Positions 7,694 through 10,782 of a stretch of DNA of 10,782 bases are shown in pieces; positions within the stretch are counted from its first letter, which is position 1; every line of letters starts with the position of its first letter. Source of the stretch: Actinomycetes bacterium (GTDB lineage: Bacteria; Actinomycetota; Actinomycetes; Actinomycetales; Microbacteriaceae). The notes under the pieces were generated by a model. That model had not been told where the DNA came from, did not search any database, and saw nothing but the letters and a program-made list of their open reading frames with translations. The position numbers and the translations under genes are program-made. The stretch spans positions 1 through 10,782 of the forward strand of contig JAEYVF010000038.1 of the NCBI GenBank assembly GCA_023432005.1. Direction: 5' to 3'.

Positions 7694-7729
7694 GAACGGG
7701 CCCCGCACCCGGAGGTGCGAGGCCCGTTC
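7694..7729. terminator. Terminator hairpin shared by holA and rpsT
   Basis: Arms 7694-7702 (GAACGGGCC) and 7721-7729 (GGCCCGTTC) enclose a second stem, CGCACC (7704-7709) and GGTGCG (7714-7719), with loop CGGA. The single opposed pair (7703/7720) is a C-A mismatch in plus-strand RNA but a U-G wobble in minus-strand RNA. The rpsT transcript therefore forms a continuous 16-bp stem, 14 bases after its stop codon. The hairpin also lies 74 bases after the holA stop. No clear T-run follows. Confidence 0.8.
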
Positions 7730-7743
7730 GACGACGACGCTGC

Positions 7744-8004
7744 TTAGAGCGCGGCGACCTGCTGCGCGATCGCCGACTTGCGGTTCGCGGCCTGGTTCTT
7801 GTGGATGACGCCCTTGCTGACGGCCTTGTCGAGCTTCTTGGTCGCCTTCGCGAGAGCGGCGGTCGCGGTGGCCTTGTCGCCGGCGGCGATGGCCTCGCGG
7901 GTGGCGCGCACGGCGGTCTTGAGCTCGCTCTTGACGGCCTTGTTGCGCTCCTGCGCCTTCTTGTTGGTGTTGATGCGCTTGATCTGCGACTTGATGTTCG
8001 CCAT
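7744..8004 (-). CDS. rpsT: 30S ribosomal protein S20
   Basis: S20 is a small basic protein that binds 16S rRNA early in small-subunit assembly. The 86-residue product starts MANIKSQIKRINTNKKAQERN and contains the helical, lysine- and alanine-rich body typical of S20 (KSELKTAVRATREAI, KATKKLDKAVSKGVIHKNQAANRKSAIA). The frame stays open upstream to 8145, but the ATG at 8004 is chosen because it gives the canonical S20 N-terminus and length. A purine-rich GAAAG (8017-8013) lies 8 bases before it as ribosome-binding site. The gene is monocistronic: it has its own promoter and a leader of about 140 bases, and ends at a strong hairpin. In Escherichia coli S20 represses its own translation; whether the leader here does the same is unknown. 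Confidence 0.97.
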   Translation of the reverse strand: MANIKSQIKRINTNKKAQERNKAVKSELKTAVRATREAIAAGDKATATAALAKATKKLDKAVSKGVIHKNQAANRKSAIAQQVAAL

Positions 8005-8145
8005 GGAGATGTCTTTCGTTTTCGGAACGGATGGGTGTGTGCCGTCTGCGGTAGAGGGGCGCATCCCGGCGAATCGCGTGTTGTGGGTCACGCGGAAACT
8101 GGTAGATCGAGGCCGTGGCGCAGGACGACACGAACCGTGACCCAA
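8005..8145 (-). promoter_or_regulatory. Structured 5' leader of rpsT
   Basis: If transcription starts near 8145, the rpsT mRNA has a leader of about 140 bases. Its first nine bases (TGGGTCACG, 8144-8136) pair perfectly with CGTGACCCA at 8092-8084, closing a 43-base loop that includes a smaller CGTG/CACG hairpin. The remaining 80 bases, down to the ribosome site at 8017-8013, look mostly unpaired. This may be a regulatory or stabilising leader for S20 expression. The pairing is visible in the sequence; the function is inference. Confidence 0.5.
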
Positions 8146-8151
8146 GGGTCT

Positions 8152-8181
8152 ACGTTACCAGGCACCGCGGGCCGGTGCCAA
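8152..8181 (-). promoter_or_regulatory. Putative rpsT promoter with internal dyad
   Basis: Read on the minus strand, TTGGCA (8181-8176, 5 of 6 matches to TTGACA) is followed after 18 bases by TAACGT (8157-8152), a TANNNT -10 element. A start near 8145 would place the TSS exactly at the beginning of the leader stem. The spacer contains a perfect 7-bp dyad, GGCACCG/CGGTGCC (8161-8167 and 8173-8179), which overlaps the -35 and could be a protein-binding site. No other promoter candidate this good is seen between here and the rpsT start. Confidence 0.6.
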
Positions 8182-8282
8182 TGCGGGGCGGCGCGCCTCC
8201 GGCCCGTTCGGACGGATGCCCGCCCGCCGATCCGGGGGTTGTCCGGATTCCGAGCCCGCGGTCCCGCGACGAAGCTGAATGC

Positions 8283-8702
8283 ATGACCGAAACGACCTCC
8301 CTCCCCGAGGCGGGCGCCCCCGAGCAGTCCGCCCCCGAGCAGCCCACCGCCGACACGGCGACCTCGACCCCCGAGAACCCCTACGTCGCCGCCACCGCGC
8401 CGAGCGCGCAGCCTGTCGCGACCCCCACCGCGGGGTTCAGCATCGCCGCCCTCGTGCTCGGCATCGCCGCGATCCCCACCGGCTGGTGGCTCGCATCCGT
8501 CGCCGCGATCGTCTTCGGCTTCGTGGCCCGCTCGCGTGAGCCGCACGGCCGCACGATGGCCAACTGGGGCCTCGCGCTCGGCTTCGTCGGCGCGTTCGGC
8601 TGGCTCGTGCTCGCGATCCTCGGACTCGCGTTCGTCGCCCCGTTCGCCCTGTGGGGCGCGTTCGCGTGGCCCGGGCTCGACCTCGGGTTCGACGTGTTCT
8701 GA
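8283..8702 (+). CDS. DUF4190-type small membrane protein
   Basis: The function is unknown. The 139-residue product has a 50-residue Pro/Ala/Thr/Glu-rich N-terminal tail (repeated PEQ, STPENPYVA) that is probably disordered and cytoplasmic. Two hydrophobic segments follow: about 50-82 (GFSIAALVLGIAAIPTGWWLASVAAIVFGFVA) and about 95-125 (GLALGFVGAFGWLVLAILGLAF), joined by a charged loop RSREPHGRTMAN. The glycine-spaced helices and the GR..A..GL.LG linker are typical of the DUF4190 family, common in actinobacteria. The ATG at 8283 is chosen over the in-frame GTG at 8115 because upstream residues are uncharacteristic and the longer form would run through the rpsT promoter. No strong ribosome site is visible. 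It is a single gene followed by a strong hairpin. Confidence 0.8.
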   Translation: MTETTSLPEAGAPEQSAPEQPTADTATSTPENPYVAATAPSAQPVATPTAGFSIAALVLGIAAIPTGWWLASVAAIVFGFVARSREPHGRTMANWGLALGFVGAFGWLVLAILGLAFVAPFALWGAFAWPGLDLGFDVF

Positions 8703-8720
8703 CCCCGACGACACCCTGAC

Positions 8721-8753
8721 GGATGGCGGGCGGCGCGAAGCCGCCCGCCATCC
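8721..8753 (+). terminator. Terminator of the DUF4190 gene
   Basis: A perfect 14-bp stem, GGATGGCGGGCGGC (8721-8734) with its complement at 8740-8753, and a GCGAA loop start 18 bases after the stop codon. It is among the strongest hairpins in the window. It lacks a T-run but is well placed to end this single-gene transcript and insulate lepA. Confidence 0.8.
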
Positions 8754-8764
8754 GCGGTGGGGAC

Positions 8765-8797
8765 CGATTCACGTCGTGCAGGGGGCGACGCGAATCG
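8765..8797. repeat. Inverted repeat upstream of lepA
   Basis: CGATTCACGTCG (8765-8776) and CGACGCGAATCG (8786-8797) form a 12-bp stem with one A-C mismatch and a 9-base loop. It lies 11 bases beyond the DUF4190 terminator. It could be a second terminator or a regulator site for lepA. A direct repeat, ATCGATG, overlaps its right arm (8794-8800) and recurs at 8823-8829. Confidence 0.6.
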
Positions 8798-8875
8798 ATG
8801 TCTCGACGGACCGAACGTCTCTATCGATGCCCCTAACGCTGCCGTGATGGGCGCACCCCGCGCGCGCCCGCTTTC

Positions 8876-8919
8876 GGGGGACAGAACGTGTCCTCCACGG
8901 GGTACAGTTGTTGTCCCCC
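8876..8919. repeat. Overlapping inverted repeats around a TACAGT element before lepA
   Basis: GGGGGACA (8876-8883) can pair either with TGTCCTCC (8889-8896, 5-base loop, one G/T wobble) or perfectly with TGTCCCCC (8912-8919). The two pairings exclude each other. TACAGT (8903-8908), which fits TANNNT, lies between the second arms and could be a lepA -10; no good -35 is seen. This may be an operator or an alternative RNA fold. Confidence 0.5.
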
Positions 8920-8920
8920 T

Positions 8921-8951
8921 CGCCGCGAAGCCCCTCCGGAGGGGCGCGGCG
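8921..8951 (+). repeat. GC-rich hairpin in the lepA upstream region
   Basis: CGCCGCG (8921-8927) pairs with CGCGGCG (8945-8951), and inside it the palindrome CCCCTCCGGAGGGG (8931-8944) folds back on itself, leaving AAG (8928-8930) as a one-sided bulge. The hairpin ends 36 bases before the lepA ATG. If transcription starts near the TACAGT at 8903-8908, it forms near the 5' end of the lepA leader. Confidence 0.6.
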
Positions 8952-8970
8952 CGACGATGCCTCCGCGCAT

Positions 8971-8978
8971 GGGAGAAT
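8971..8978 (+). promoter_or_regulatory. lepA start-proximal element (possible -10 or ribosome site)
   Basis: The purine-rich stretch at 8971-8978 precedes the lepA ATG. GGGAG (8971-8975) could be a ribosome-binding site, though 12 bases of spacing is long. Alternatively GAGAAT (8973-8978), preceded by TG at 8970-8971 in an extended -10 arrangement, could be a -10 element giving a short or absent leader. The sequence alone does not decide between them. Confidence 0.35.
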
Positions 8979-8987
8979 CGTCCGGAT

Positions 8988-10782
<1,795 letters not shown>

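Noticed and set aside
7685..7694. 10-bp palindrome CCGCATGCGG before the holA/rpsT terminator
   Set aside because: It is short, has no loop and overlaps the terminator hairpin; likely chance in GC-rich DNA.
8005..8145. A 133-residue form of S20 starting upstream of 8004
   Set aside because: The extra residues are not ribosomal in character and occupy the predicted leader; MANIKSQ at 8004 is the canonical S20 start.
8115..8282. A longer DUF4190 protein starting at GTG 8115
   Set aside because: The added 56 residues overlap the rpsT promoter and leader and do not resemble the family.

Overview
The window is very GC-rich, with codon third positions almost always G or C, and is gene-dense. Gene content, the order leuS, comEA, comEC, holA, rpsT, lepA and apparent leaderless starts all point to a high-GC Gram-positive actinobacterium, most likely of the Microbacteriaceae. 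That placement is inference from style and gene order, not from a search. This is mainly a chromosomal housekeeping region. I see no rRNA, tRNA, CRISPR array, insertion sequence, phage gene or defence system, and no convincing new multi-gene system.

Layout. Positions 1-2031 hold the C-terminal three quarters of leucyl-tRNA synthetase (leuS, cut by the window start). After a 139-bp gap with a hairpin and a good leaderless promoter come comEA (2171-2788) and comEC (2785-5145). These overlap by four bases and encode the DNA-uptake receptor and channel. A hairpin at 5151-5181 closes this unit and separates it from a convergent minus-strand epoxide hydrolase (5192-6499). The epoxide hydrolase starts against a plus-strand remnant of a different alpha/beta hydrolase (about 6377-6589), of which only the C-terminal end survives. 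holA (6594-7619, DNA polymerase III delta) follows, with a -10 element that overlaps the end of this remnant. holA converges on rpsT (7744-8004, minus, ribosomal protein S20) across a shared hairpin terminator. Upstream of rpsT is a roughly 140-nt leader with a recognisable promoter and a long-range stem. Next on the plus strand are a small two-helix membrane protein of the DUF4190 type (8283-8702), its terminator, a 285-bp gap rich in inverted repeats, and lepA (8988 to the window end, lacking only its last few codons).

How the genes relate. leuS, rpsT and lepA serve translation, and holA serves replication (clamp loader). comEA and comEC form a DNA-binding and DNA-transport pair. The epoxide hydrolase and hydrolase remnant look like an accessory block between comEC and holA, which are usually close neighbours in actinobacteria. 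The most interesting points are that hydrolase/epoxide hydrolase junction, where two divergent genes both seem to have lost their 5' ends, the structured rpsT leader, the inverted-repeat cluster before lepA, and an apparent excess of the hexamer GGATGC/GCATCC across genes on both strands.
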